Shown one piece after another: positions 1 through 8,239 of a DNA stretch of 40,935 nucleotides (the first letter of the stretch is position 1; each line of letters starts with the position of its first letter). The position numbers and the translations under genes were made by a program. The notes beneath the pieces were generated by a model. It saw nothing but the letters and a program-made list of their open reading frames with translations. It did not search any database and was not told the origin of the DNA. This DNA is from Clostridia bacterium (GTDB lineage: Bacteria > Bacillota > Clostridia > Oscillospirales > Acutalibacteraceae). The stretch is taken from positions 1 to 40,935 of the forward strand of contig JAGALQ010000023.1 of the NCBI GenBank assembly GCA_017625095.1. Direction: 5' to 3'.

Positions 1-245
1 AAAAAACAAACAGCCGCACGAGAGCGGCTGCTTGAGATAGTAATGCGGTGTCAAACTTCAATGCCGACTTTTAGTCGGCGAGCCAGTAGGCGGCCCTTAT
101 AGGGCCTGTGCAAACCACCAGTTCAACTGGTGGTTATGATTATAATACAATCCTCCGTCATTGCTACGCAATGCCACCTCCTTTCAAAAGGAGGTTTAAT
201 GAGCTCCCTTTGAAGGGAGCTGTCACCGTAGGTGACTGAGGGTTG
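1..245. repeat. Array of short stem-loops, REP/MITE-like intergenic repeat
   Basis: No gene is seen here. At least six short inverted repeats follow each other: AGCCGC/GCGGCT (11-28), GCCGAC/GTCGGC (63-79), GGCCC/GGGCC (92-106), ACCACCAG/CTGGTGGT (114-134), CCTCCTTT/AAAGGAGG (about 177-195) and GCTCCCTT/AAGGGAGC followed by GTCACC/GGTGAC (about 201-234). The last block has the look of the short interspersed repeats common between genes in Clostridia. The first hairpin could end a transcript coming from outside the window. The repeat identity is recalled, not searched. Confidence 0.55.
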
Positions 246-289
246 TAAAAGCATAAAAGAAAAATCACACATAAAATAACAAATGCTGT

Positions 290-570
290 GACTTTGAACG
301 GAGCAGGCTGACGGTGATGCGCTTTGATAAATATCCGAGCGAGGGAACCGCAGGCGACAGAGAACGCCTGAAATTCAGATATCTTTAGTAACCGTTGCGG
401 TGACGGAACACACTCTTTGTGTTCCGTTAAGCCGAGCGGATTTTAATCCGTCAGTCGTAGCGGAGTGCTTGCAGCTCAAGAGTTTTTTTGGTTACTTTTG
501 TAACGAATGACAAAAGTAACTGCAACGTGACGTTGCATCCAATGCCTCAATAAATTTGAGGCATAGAAGT
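290..570. other. Non-coding stretch with clustered hairpins, no gene seen
   Basis: Several perfect inverted repeats are visible: GGAACACA/TGTGTTCC (about 405-425), GTTACTTTTGT/ACAAAAGTAAC (491-501 with 510-520), TGCAACG/CGTTGCA (521-537) and ATGCCTCAA/TTGAGGCAT (542-564). The minus-strand reading frame across 476-823 crosses these hairpins and has no convincing ribosome site, so I do not call it. The stretch could be a MITE-like repeat or a structured RNA; nothing seen decides between them. Confidence 0.4.
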
Positions 571-701
571 ACAGCGATAAAACGAGATAAGTTTGTGCAA
601 AAAAAGAGAGATATATTTTTCGGTTGCAATCCTCCGTTTTTTCAAAGGGAATTGTTAAATCAACATAGACAAAACATTTAAGTTCCGTTTGTTTTTTAGT
701 C

Positions 702-730
702 TTGAAAAAGGTACAGATATGTGTTATACA
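702..730 (+). promoter_or_regulatory. Sigma-A-like promoter for the zinc-ribbon membrane protein
   Basis: TTGAAA (702-707) and TATACA (725-730) are separated by 17 bp, 35 bp ahead of the start codon at 765. Spacing is ideal; both boxes deviate by a base or two from consensus. Confidence 0.5.
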
Positions 731-764
731 TTTTATGTAAAGATACTGTTTCTTGGAGGTTTTT

Positions 765-1481
765 ATGGGATTGATTGCAGCAAAATGCCCCCAATGCGGT
801 GGCGAGGTAACTAATGACGGCAACAGAGAGTTTATGTTCTGTACTTTTTGTGGCTCAAAGGTGATGTTCGAAAAGAAGATAGTCGAGCTTCAGGGTACGG
901 TTTCAGTAGATGGAATAGCATCGGTAAAGTCGATGGCTGACAGAGCAAATATTTTGCTTGCGAACAGAGAGTTTCAAAGAGCGGGTGAATATTTTGACAA
1001 AATCCTCGATGTGAATCCGCATTTTTCGAGAGCGTATTGGGGCTTACTTATGTGCAAAATCGGCGCAAACTCAAACGATGAGTTAATATGTAAGGCGTTG
1101 TCTGTAAATTTAACTGATTACCCTGAATATGCAAATGCGATGAAGTTTGCTAATGACGAAGAAACAGCAATGTACCAGCTTGTTACTAAAAAAATAATAG
1201 AGGAAATCAAAAGGCAACAAGAGGAAGAGAAAAAAGCTGCTGAAGAAAAAGCTGAAGTTTCCACGCTGCTTCAAAAGCTGAACTTTAAAAATTATATTCT
1301 TGCAATAGGTATCGCTGTTGATATTGTGCTTGCTTTAGTATCAATTATTTTTTTGACCGGAAAGTTGAGCTTTTTCCCCGTTGTTTTTTTGTTGATTTCT
1401 TTGGTAGCTTTAGTGTTCTTGATAAAGAAATTTATATCTAATGACAAAATAGAAAAAGAACTAAAGAAAAAACTCAAATAA
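765..1481 (+). CDS. Zinc-ribbon, tetratricopeptide-like membrane protein
   Basis: 238 residues, function unknown. A zinc ribbon opens the protein, with Cys pairs at residues 8/11 (CPQCGG) and 26/29 (CTFCGS). A helical part around 45-130 has a TPR-like stretch (FDKILDVNPHFSRAYWG). A charged coiled coil follows (about 145-165, rich in Glu and Lys), then two hydrophobic segments near 172-194 and 200-220 and a basic tail. The ATG at 765 is chosen because GGAGGT lies at 755-760; the TTG at 753 overlaps that site and is unlikely. The gene stands alone between its own promoter and a terminator. Zinc-ribbon plus TPR plus C-terminal membrane helices is a common layout in Firmicutes proteins of unknown role. 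Domain calls are by eye. Confidence 0.85.
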   Translation: MGLIAAKCPQCGGEVTNDGNREFMFCTFCGSKVMFEKKIVELQGTVSVDGIASVKSMADRANILLANREFQRAGEYFDKILDVNPHFSRAYWGLLMCKIGANSNDELICKALSVNLTDYPEYANAMKFANDEETAMYQLVTKKIIEEIKRQQEEEKKAAEEKAEVSTLLQKLNFKNYILAIGIAVDIVLALVSIIFLTGKLSFFPVVFLLISLVALVFLIKKFISNDKIEKELKKKLK

Positions 1482-1484
1482 AAT

Positions 1485-1529
1485 AAACCTCTGCAAAAGC
1501 TTTCAAGCGAAGATTTTGCGGAGGTTTTT
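1485..1529 (+). terminator. Intrinsic terminator
   Basis: AAACCTCTGCAAAA (1485-1498) pairs with TTTTGCGGAGGTTT (1514-1527), with a short T run on the 3' side. It ends the gene that stops at 1481. Confidence 0.85.
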
Positions 1530-1591
1530 GTATAAATTTTTTGAAAACATAAAGTTAAGTTCAGTAAAAAGCTATATTTTTTTGTATAGAA

Positions 1592-1635
1592 AAAGAGCGT
1601 ACTCTCCGCCGTAACGGCAGGTCAGTACGCTCTTT
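1592..1635 (-). terminator. Intrinsic terminator of the minus-strand operon
   Basis: AAAGAGCGTACT (1592-1603) pairs with AGTACGCTCTTT (1624-1635). On the minus strand the stem is followed by CTCTTTTTCT, a proper T tract. It lies 14 bp past the stop of the flavoprotein gene, so it closes the five-gene operon 7446-1649. It may also act weakly in the other direction. Confidence 0.8.
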
Positions 1636-1648
1636 GTGTTTTTTATCT

Positions 1649-2137
1649 TCAGTTTTTGGGCAACGGTCTGTGCTTTGCGGTGAATTGAGTGCACTCGATT
1701 TTGATTATGCTGACTATTGTTGTCATCTTGTCTTCAAACTCAAAATCCTTGCCCGTCTGTGTTTTCATAAGCAGTTTAAGCCCCAGCTTTTTCTGCTCAA
1801 CATCTTCAACAATTTCTGCCGTACCTCTGCCCATAAGGGATGAATAGCTCAGTCCGTATCTGCAGGCGATGTCGCCGTCAAACGGCTGCAGTGCACATTC
1901 CATCTCGATAAAAACCTTCGGGTTTTTGCGTATAACGTCGAGCTTTCTGCCGCGTATTGCGCCGTGAAGCCATACTGTCAGCTTGCCGTCTTCAAGTGTG
2001 TAGCCGTAATTCATCGGCACAACGTAGGGCTCATCACCGTCAACCATTCCGACGTGCACAATTTTTGATTCATCAAGTATGCGGATGATTTCCTGCTCGT
2101 CGGTTATCATTTTTTCTCTTCCTGTAAGTCCGTTCAT
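1649..2137 (-). CDS. NimA/pyridoxamine 5'-phosphate oxidase-like flavoprotein
   Basis: 162 residues, the usual size of this family. The pattern VHVGMVDGDEPYVVPMNYGY near the N-terminus, the following LTVWLHGA and the GRGTAEIVED segment match the split-barrel, FMN-binding proteins annotated as pyridoxamine 5'-phosphate oxidase-like or 5-nitroimidazole reductase (NimA-like). Members are cytoplasmic and bind flavin; many have no proven substrate, so nitroimidazole resistance should not be assumed. It is last in the five-gene operon, 14 bp after the lipoprotein gene. Two starts are possible: ATG at 2137 behind AAGAGGT, or the internal Met ten codons later behind AGGAAG. I keep the longer one. Confidence 0.85.
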   Translation of the reverse strand: MNGLTGREKMITDEQEIIRILDESKIVHVGMVDGDEPYVVPMNYGYTLEDGKLTVWLHGAIRGRKLDVIRKNPKVFIEMECALQPFDGDIACRYGLSYSSLMGRGTAEIVEDVEQKKLGLKLLMKTQTGKDFEFEDKMTTIVSIIKIECTQFTAKHRPLPKN

Positions 2138-2151
2138 TTTTTTATACCTCT

Positions 2152-3009
2152 TTATTCTTTAATCGGGTTTGAATATGTACCGACTTTATACTGATATTTG
2201 CCCTCTGTCGGTGCGACAAGGTTTGCAAATGCGCTGTCGCAATCCTCTTCCGATACGTATTTGTTGTTTATAATCCAATAGTAAAGCGTGTCGTTCTTCT
2301 GGGTGCAGAGCGGAGTCGCCTCCTTTATTTTTTCTGCTTTTTCAGCAGAAACGTCATAAGCCGCGTTGAGATAGTTGGAGCTGATATGTGTCTGATTTGA
2401 AAGAGTGGCTCCGTTGAGAGAATGAATGATTACGTAGTCCTTTCCTGCTCCTGAGCTGTCTCTTTTTTCTCCGTCGGTTATAAGAACGTGTCTGTTGCTT
2501 TTTTTGTCATATCTTATGTCAAAGATGTCACCGCCGTCTGAGCCGCCGCTGTAGCTGACGTTGCCGATTGCTACGGGTTCATCGTTTATGATTGTGTATA
2601 CAATACTCTGAGAAGCATATCCGTGCACACCCGATTCCTTGGTGTTTATCAGCTTGAGAACAAGCTCGTGAACGTCATCGTCATTAAGGTCAATAAGGCA
2701 GTAGTTGACGTTGACGTAGTATCGGTTCATATTTTCGGTGCGGCTCTTAAGCTCACCGTTTCTTAGAAATTTTTTGTATATTTCAGCGTCTCTTTCACGT
2801 GCCTCGCTGTCGGGGTCGGTTGTCTCTTCCGGTTCGCTTGTTTCGCCAAACGGAAGCGATTCATCCGCCATAACGGGAGCAGTGGGACTGTTTTCTGCAG
2901 CATTAACTGCGGTTGTACCGTTTTTACCGCCGTCTTTTTTTGCAAGGCATCCGCTTATGCTGAAGAGAGCACTTGCTGCAAGTAATAACGCAATAATCCT
3001 CTTTGTCAT
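2152..3009 (-). CDS. Lipoprotein of unknown function
   Basis: 285 residues. The first 21 are a lipoprotein signal peptide ending in the lipobox SISGC, so Cys21 should be lipidated and the protein anchored outside the membrane. A low-complexity Ala/Thr/Pro/Glu/Asp linker follows (about 22-75), then a globular part with repeated Tyr/Asp motifs and LIDLNDDDVHELVLK, a pattern often seen in Firmicutes exported proteins that measure or bind something unknown. It overlaps the eutH-like gene by 4 bp (ATGA), so the two are probably translationally coupled. I recognise no enzymatic motif. Confidence 0.85.
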   Translation of the reverse strand: MTKRIIALLLAASALFSISGCLAKKDGGKNGTTAVNAAENSPTAPVMADESLPFGETSEPEETTDPDSEARERDAEIYKKFLRNGELKSRTENMNRYYVNVNYCLIDLNDDDVHELVLKLINTKESGVHGYASQSIVYTIINDEPVAIGNVSYSGGSDGGDIFDIRYDKKSNRHVLITDGEKRDSSGAGKDYVIIHSLNGATLSNQTHISSNYLNAAYDVSAEKAEKIKEATPLCTQKNDTLYYWIINNKYVSEEDCDSAFANLVAPTEGKYQYKVGTYSNPIKE

Positions 3010-4094
3010 CCCTTTTGCTCCTTTTGTGTTTTGTTCATTGATTTAAACATCAGAGCTGCCGCCGCAACAGCGCAGAATCCGCTTATCAGCTTGCCTGCAA
3101 TAACTGCCCAGAGAAAGCTTTTGTCAAAAGACATTGTAAAAGCAAGATGGTCGCCGAAAACAAACGAGGCGGAAACGGCAAAAGCCATATTCATCATTCT
3201 GCCCTTTGCGTTCATTTTATCCGCCATCTCAAAGGTCGGAATGCTGTTTGCGAGCGATGATATAAGTCCGAGCACGCTCGTTTCATCAATTCCGATTTTT
3301 TTGCCTGCGGCTGTGAAAATCCTGCTGAAAATTTTTGATATTACTTTTATCAGCGGAAATACGCCTGCAAGTATTATTGCAACGTCAGCCACAATTGCGA
3401 AAGCATCCTTAATCGGGCTCATATGCGGAATCAGCGTTTTGCCCGTCAGGTGGCTGAAAATTCCTGCGGCTAAACCGACGGTGATTACAACCAGCACAAA
3501 GCTGCCGATAAGGCTGAAAATTCTGCGGCACAGGTCAGGCTTGATTGCAAGACCGATGCAGGTTATAAGCGACACAATGAGCAGCGGCAGGAGGTTGAGC
3601 ATAAGTCTGCCGAAGCCTATGCCGAGCATAAGACCCGACACGATGCAGCCTATCGGCATTGTTGCAATGCCGCAGAGTATGCCGCTGAGCACCTCTTTGT
3701 GAAACTCTTTCTTAACCATTTTAAGCGCAACGGGCACGGTGAAGCAGACCGTCGCACCGAGCATTGATGCAACAACAAGACCGTTGTAGCCGCCGAGCAC
3801 ATTGTCTGTTGCAAGCGCCTTCGAAATTGCCGCACCGCCCATATCGTTGGCAATAAAGCTGCCGATGAACGACATATCAATGCCCGTAAAAGCCGAAACG
3901 GGTGAGAAAACAGGCTCAAGCAGCTTTGCGATTGAAGGCGCAATGCAAATCATTCCAACCATCGCAAGCGAGAGCGTGCCCGATGCGATTATTCCCTTTT
4001 CAAATTCTTCGCCGATTTTCAGCTTGTTGCCGATAATTCTGTCAACAGCACCGAGCACCGCGAAAATCGCAAATATCCACTGTAAAACTTCCAT
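3006..4094 (-). CDS. eutH: EutH-family ethanolamine permease-like membrane protein
   Basis: 362 residues, close to the family length, with about ten hydrophobic segments. Family-typical features are the N-terminal LGAVDRIIGNK, the FIANDMGG stretch near residue 85, and FAVSASFVFGDHLAFT near residue 315. EutH imports ethanolamine for the cobalamin-dependent ethanolamine lyase pathway. No eutABC, microcompartment or regulator gene lies in the window, so the substrate here is open. It is third in the operon, 14 bp after the rhamnosidase and overlapping the lipoprotein gene by 4 bp. Either it is an orphan EutH feeding a pathway elsewhere, or a paralogue that moves another small molecule released alongside glycan breakdown. 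Confidence 0.85.
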   Translation of the reverse strand: MEVLQWIFAIFAVLGAVDRIIGNKLKIGEEFEKGIIASGTLSLAMVGMICIAPSIAKLLEPVFSPVSAFTGIDMSFIGSFIANDMGGAAISKALATDNVLGGYNGLVVASMLGATVCFTVPVALKMVKKEFHKEVLSGILCGIATMPIGCIVSGLMLGIGFGRLMLNLLPLLIVSLITCIGLAIKPDLCRRIFSLIGSFVLVVITVGLAAGIFSHLTGKTLIPHMSPIKDAFAIVADVAIILAGVFPLIKVISKIFSRIFTAAGKKIGIDETSVLGLISSLANSIPTFEMADKMNAKGRMMNMAFAVSASFVFGDHLAFTMSFDKSFLWAVIAGKLISGFCAVAAAALMFKSMNKTQKEQKG

Positions 4095-4108
4095 TTTCTG
4101 CTCCGGTT

Positions 4109-6211
4109 TTATTTTATCTGTACCTTGATTTCTTTCGGATGTGTAATTTTCGGCTCTTTACCCTTTTCCATTTCAACCGTTACGTTGCCGTAAGGTGTGG
4201 GCAGCTCAACCTTTGCGTGGCTCAGACCCAGCAGAGAGGGGGAGAGCGAAATCTCTTCAAACCCGGGACGTATCATTTCAAAGCCGATGAGAGCCTTGGG
4301 CAGTGACCAGAGCGGTGTGCCGCCCCAGGCATGGCTGTGGTCGAAGCTATATGTAGGCTCGGGTGCAATAAAGCCCTCAACAAGTCCTTTCGGGCATTGA
4401 GCAACGGGTGCTTTCCAGCGCTCAATAACCTTCAGCGTGTAATCCTCACGCAATCCGTTTGAGTAAATTGCCTCGAGCAGATAGTGTGCAAAATACGGCT
4501 GATAGTCGCCGGGGCACTCATCGCTCATAATTTTATGTAATATTTTATGCGCCGTTTCCTTGTCGCATACTCCGAAATAAGCAGCAAGAATATTCGACTG
4601 CTTGAGGTAATATCTCTTATCAACGTTTTCAACCATCCATTTCCAGTCGCTGAAATCGCCCTCGCTCGGTGTGTTAAGACCCTCAAAATACAGCCCCTTT
4701 TCGCTGTCAAAAAGCTGTGAGTTGATTGCCTGCTGAAGTATCTCTCTGCGGCGGATACAGTCCTGCGCAAGGGCATCTTCGCCAAGGAGAGAATAAATCT
4801 CTGCCGCAAAGCCGAGCGCACCGAAATAATAAAGATTAAGGCAGGTCTGACCGAGTGCCTTGGGCGGATGGTGCATTGAAATGCCGTCAATATAAATCCA
4901 GTCAACAAACATATAATCGGGCGGTGTTTCAATCAGACCGTTGTCGCCGATATAACCCGAAAATCTGTTAAGCAGCATTATCAGTGCGTCCTCACACTCG
5001 GTGAGCAGCTCTTTATCGCCCGTGAATTTGTATACGTCGAGCAGCATTCTCACCCAGATAAGGCTGTAGGTGGTGTGGAACATTCTGCCGTGGTTGTTGC
5101 GCAAAAGCTCCGCCGTGCGCTGTACGTCAAATTTTGCAAGGCTCATATCGCCGAATGAAAACGCAGTCATCAGCGTTTCGATATAGTAGTCACCCGTGCA
5201 GGCGAGCGGCTCGCAGTGCTTCGGGCTGTCGAGGTGAATAGTCTGTCTGCAGTATTTAAGTGTGTGTCTGCAGGTGTCGAGCACACGGTTGAGGTCCTCG
5301 TCGCTTGTGAGAGTCAGAGCTTCTTTATCAACGGGCAGGCAGGTCGCAATAAAGCCGATTTCAATTTCGGCTTCTTCGTCCGAAAGGTTGACGAGGTCGG
5401 CAATAAGCTCACCTGCGCTGTGCATATAAAAGCCTCTGTATTCGCCATCACCTTCAAAGCATAAACTCTCTTTGTTGCCCTGCTCATCGGTTTCGCGGCA
5501 GGTGATTCGGGCGTTAATTTTTCCGTTTGCCTTTGCGTAAACATAGCCTGCATAAATTCTGTCAAGCTCAAGCTCTACGCTCTTGCTTTCGTTTGCACCG
5601 AGGGTGAATGAGCGGCTGTGCTTCTGCTCGGCTGCAACGGGAATCGGTGCTGTTTTAGTGTGCCATATGTTCTGAATTTCCTGTGCGTTTACGTATTCGT
5701 CTGCCTCAATGCCCGAATCGTATCGGCGTGAGCCGCAGTACGCACCGTTGAAGCGCACAAGCCAGGTGGAATCCGTTTGGATAATCTCCTTTGTGCCGTC
5801 GGCAAACGTCAGCTCACCGCTGAGCATAAAGCCGCCGCGACCCGAAGAAAACTCAAAGCCTCTGTCGGGCTTCATTCTCACACGTGCAAAAAATCCAATC
5901 ACGTCAGTATCCGGCTCAATTACCTTTTCGGATGAATAGAAGTTGCTGCGCGGTTTGTCATTGCTCAGAAAATCGCCGCCGGGTGAAGCGGGACCCGTTG
6001 CGCATATTTCGCCGTTGACGTAAAGCTGCAGCGCTGTGTCTGCGCTGAATCTGAGTTTTGCCGATTTGATTTTTTTGCCGAAGCTGTAATTCCTTTTGAA
6101 TTCGGCAACGGTGAACAATCCTGATTTATCCGATTCAAGGTCGCTGTAGCAGCAGGTCTGCCTGTCGGGGTATTTATCGGTCGGCAGCCAGATCCAGTTT
6201 TCACAAATCAT
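4109..6211 (-). CDS. GH78-like alpha-L-rhamnosidase, cytoplasmic
   Basis: 700 residues and no signal peptide. The N-terminal 300 residues are beta-rich (WIWLPTD start, LRFSADTALQLYVNGE), as in the accessory beta-sandwich domains of GH78. The catalytic (alpha/alpha)6 region follows. Its key segment SPKHCEPLACTGD aligns with the GH78 acidic motif; E334 is the candidate general acid and D341 a binding acid. The canonical Arg residues beside the Glu are replaced, so specificity may be shifted. The C-terminal SHAWGGTPLWSLPKAL (from H627) and PGFEEISLSP are family features. The general base could not be assigned. It probably removes terminal rhamnose from imported oligosaccharides. It lies second in the operon, 26 bp after the beta-helix gene. 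Confidence 0.85.
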   Translation of the reverse strand: MICENWIWLPTDKYPDRQTCCYSDLESDKSGLFTVAEFKRNYSFGKKIKSAKLRFSADTALQLYVNGEICATGPASPGGDFLSNDKPRSNFYSSEKVIEPDTDVIGFFARVRMKPDRGFEFSSGRGGFMLSGELTFADGTKEIIQTDSTWLVRFNGAYCGSRRYDSGIEADEYVNAQEIQNIWHTKTAPIPVAAEQKHSRSFTLGANESKSVELELDRIYAGYVYAKANGKINARITCRETDEQGNKESLCFEGDGEYRGFYMHSAGELIADLVNLSDEEAEIEIGFIATCLPVDKEALTLTSDEDLNRVLDTCRHTLKYCRQTIHLDSPKHCEPLACTGDYYIETLMTAFSFGDMSLAKFDVQRTAELLRNNHGRMFHTTYSLIWVRMLLDVYKFTGDKELLTECEDALIMLLNRFSGYIGDNGLIETPPDYMFVDWIYIDGISMHHPPKALGQTCLNLYYFGALGFAAEIYSLLGEDALAQDCIRRREILQQAINSQLFDSEKGLYFEGLNTPSEGDFSDWKWMVENVDKRYYLKQSNILAAYFGVCDKETAHKILHKIMSDECPGDYQPYFAHYLLEAIYSNGLREDYTLKVIERWKAPVAQCPKGLVEGFIAPEPTYSFDHSHAWGGTPLWSLPKALIGFEMIRPGFEEISLSPSLLGLSHAKVELPTPYGNVTVEMEKGKEPKITHPKEIKVQIK

Positions 6212-6237
6212 ACGTTTTTCTCCTTTACGGCAGGCTT

Positions 6238-7446
6238 TTAAATGAATATGTTTCTGATTATATAGATTATGTTACCCTCTTTGTAGGGGATATGAGCCAA
6301 ATCGGATACGTTGCCTGTCAGCAGGTTGTCAAACACGCCGTAGCCGCCGATTTTGCCTGCAACAAGCACCGAGTTGTTTGTGTCGTCTCTGAATCCCGTG
6401 CGGAAATTTGTTACAACCGAGTTGAATTTTCCGTCGGCTTTGAAAGCAATTTCTCTGCCGCCGCTTGCGGAGTACCAGAAACAGAAGCAGTTATCAAAAA
6501 TGCTCGATACGTTGCCCATCGTGCGGAAGCCGATGCAGAACTGATCGCTGTAGCAGAAATCATATATGTTGTTGCCGCCCTCGTCGAGAAAGCCGCAGCT
6601 GTTTTCATAATCGGTGTAATCGGAATAATAGAGCGGATGAATGTTGCGCAGTGAGTTGGAGCTGGATTTGAGGTGAACACCTGTGAAAACATTGCCTATT
6701 CTGACGTTTGTTACGGTGTTATCATAGCCCTCAATATAAATTCCTACCGAGTCTGTGCCGCCTGTGCCGATGATATTTATATTGCTCAGGTCAGCGTCGG
6801 ATGAGCCGCTGTTAGCGCCGTGTTTTATCTTGATGCCAACGGGTGTGTGCTTAATCGAAACGTTGCGTATTGCTGTTTCTCTGCCCGAATCAATGCTGAT
6901 TCCGTCTGCCTTGCCCGAGCCGTCAATTATGCCGCCTGTCAGCGAGTAATTGCTGCCGACAGTGTGGGTGTCGTTCTTCTCATCCTTGCCGCCGAGGCGT
7001 ACCATTGCTTCGTCGCTTGACCAGCTTTCCGCCGCACGGATTACAGCGTAGTTTGACAGCTGAAGGTCAACGCTCTTTGTCGGGTCAGCAGGTGTGCATA
7101 TAGGCTTGCCGATAAGGTAGATGCCGTCGGGGAAGTATATTGTGCGGTTGGGGTTTGCGTCAATTACCGCCTGAATCGCATCCGCAACGTCAGCCTTGCC
7201 GTCGTTTGAAACATAGTCTGTTACTATAACATATCCGAGTGCCGCTGAAGCCGCTCTGACAGGCTGTGCTGCCGCCTCCTCTGCAGCCTCAAGCGCCGCA
7301 TCAACATCGTTTTCCATAGCTGTGATGCTGCTGTAATCATAGCCGGGGTTGTAAACATAATTCTCTTGAGGGATAAGTGAAAAACCTGCCGCAATAACTA
7401 CAGCGGCAACAAACAAAACAGAGATTGCTTTTCTGAATTTTTTCAT
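6238..7446 (-). CDS. Exported right-handed beta-helix protein, pectate-lyase-like
   Basis: 402 residues. It begins with a basic start and a hydrophobic core (MKKFRKAISVLFVAAVVIAA), a signal peptide or membrane anchor. After an Ala/Glu linker the folded part starts at about residue 70 with DYVSNDGKADVADAIQAVID and YFPDGIYLIGKP, the N-terminal motif of the pectate_lyase_3/GH28-like beta-helix superfamily. Repeated turns rich in Asn, Gly, Ile and Val follow to the C-terminus. Catalytic residues cannot be named because these proteins may be lyases, hydrolases or binding proteins. It is first in the operon, just behind a strong promoter, and fits with the following rhamnosidase as a pectin/rhamnogalacturonan-type glycan function. 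Confidence 0.8.
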   Translation of the reverse strand: MKKFRKAISVLFVAAVVIAAGFSLIPQENYVYNPGYDYSSITAMENDVDAALEAAEEAAAQPVRAASAALGYVIVTDYVSNDGKADVADAIQAVIDANPNRTIYFPDGIYLIGKPICTPADPTKSVDLQLSNYAVIRAAESWSSDEAMVRLGGKDEKNDTHTVGSNYSLTGGIIDGSGKADGISIDSGRETAIRNVSIKHTPVGIKIKHGANSGSSDADLSNINIIGTGGTDSVGIYIEGYDNTVTNVRIGNVFTGVHLKSSSNSLRNIHPLYYSDYTDYENSCGFLDEGGNNIYDFCYSDQFCIGFRTMGNVSSIFDNCFCFWYSASGGREIAFKADGKFNSVVTNFRTGFRDDTNNSVLVAGKIGGYGVFDNLLTGNVSDLAHIPYKEGNIIYIIRNIFI

Positions 7447-7483
7447 TTTATCAACTCTTCTTCACTATAGTTTTTGGTGCAGT

Positions 7484-7504
7484 CTGTATGGTTTTTTCAT
7501 ACAG
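7484..7504 (-). promoter_or_regulatory. Operator-like inverted repeat at the operon start point
   Basis: CTGTATG (7484-7490) and CATACAG (7498-7504) form a perfect 7-bp inverted repeat with a 7-bp spacer. It overlaps the expected transcription start of the minus-strand promoter at 7509-7537, a place where a repressor could block the glycan operon. No regulator gene is adjacent. It could instead form a small hairpin in the RNA leader. Confidence 0.45.
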
Positions 7505-7508
7505 GTTG

Positions 7509-7537
7509 ATTATATCAGTATTTTATTATTAATGCAA
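7509..7537 (-). promoter_or_regulatory. Sigma-A-like promoter of the five-gene glycan operon
   Basis: On the minus strand TTGCAT (7537-7532), 17 bp, then TATAAT (7514-7509), 63 bp before the start codon of the beta-helix gene. The -10 box is perfect and preceded by TGA. Confidence 0.7.
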
Positions 7538-7605
7538 TGTATTGTTTTCGCAATTCAAGCTTTATAATCTTTATATATTAACGATAATTTCAGGGCATAA
7601 GATTT

Positions 7606-7642
7606 CCTCCTATGGCAGTTTCATAAATTCTACCATAGGAGG
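7606..7642. other. Stem-loop in intergenic DNA
   Basis: CCTCCTATGG (7606-7615) and CCATAGGAGG (7633-7642) form a perfect 10-bp stem with a 17-nt loop. On the plus strand it is followed by CTCTTTTCC, weakly terminator-like. No plus-strand gene reaches it. It lies just past the 3' end of the minus-strand HD-domain remnant and may be its old terminator. Confidence 0.4.
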
Positions 7643-7670
7643 CTCTTTTCCGTATAACAAAAACGGTATT

Positions 7671-7953
7671 TTATTTTTCGCACGCTTCCAATGTCAGCTC
7701 AATTGCATCAACAACACTTGTTATGTGATATTTCAGAATGAAAAGAATATTGGCTTCATCAGGATATCTGTCCTTGACCTGTATGAGTAACGGCAGCACA
7801 TATTCCCTTGTCTCTTCAATATAAGCTCGGAGCTTTTCTGTAGTGAATGTACCTGCCATGGTTGATAAATTATGGCAACGGTCAATCAGTTTGGTGATAG
7901 AAGCCTCTTATGTATGTGTACATTTTGTCGTGGTTAAAAGTAGATTTCTGCAT
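7671..7953 (-). pseudogene. Remnant of an HD-domain (p)ppGpp hydrolase-like gene
   Basis: A good ribosome site (AGGAGGA, complement of 7962-7968) and ATG at 7953 open a frame that stops after 23 codons at 7882. In a different frame the stretch [13 protein letters not shown] is read, then a 62-residue open frame to 7671 ([19 protein letters not shown], later ILFKLYHITS-like text). The DRCHN pattern resembles the last HD-motif helix of RelA/SpoT-type hydrolases, KxADRxHN, and the sequence after it resembles short Clostridial proteins annotated as GTP pyrophosphokinase. The N-terminal HD residues are missing. I read this as a deleted and frameshifted gene. Bases 7954-8172 upstream hold nothing I recognise. 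Confidence 0.5.
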
Positions 7954-8172
7954 TTTAAAAATCCTCCTGATTTCATAAATTAATTTTTGTTTTATCTTTT
8001 ATCATCCTTTTAAGTTATACTTCTTTTCACTGATAAGAGACTGTTCCCTTTTTTCAACAGCGAATATGTGTTATACGCTGCTTCTGTCGCAATTATATAA
8101 TGTAACAGATATCGGATTTTGCAATTGTTTCCGTGTGAAGTTCTATCGTAATTCTTAATGCCGATTTAAATA

Positions 8173-8201
8173 TTGAATTTTAATTTTCACTGTGATACTA
8201 T
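8173..8201 (+). promoter_or_regulatory. Candidate promoter of the kinase-NACHT cassette
   Basis: TTGAAT (8173-8178), 17 bp, TACTAT (8196-8201), 39 bp before the ATG at 8240, which has AGGAGG ahead of it. Confidence 0.5.
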
Positions 8202-8239
8202 TAATTTAATCAGCATATTACGGCATAGGAGGTTATAAT

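Noticed and set aside
476-823. Minus-strand open frame of 115 codons
   Set aside because: It crosses three hairpins and the promoter and start of the zinc-ribbon gene; no ribosome site and no recognisable protein pattern.
7542-7790. Plus-strand open frame of 82 codons
   Set aside because: No ribosome site, crosses a perfect stem-loop (7606-7642) and runs opposite to the HD-domain remnant, whose protein similarity is more convincing.
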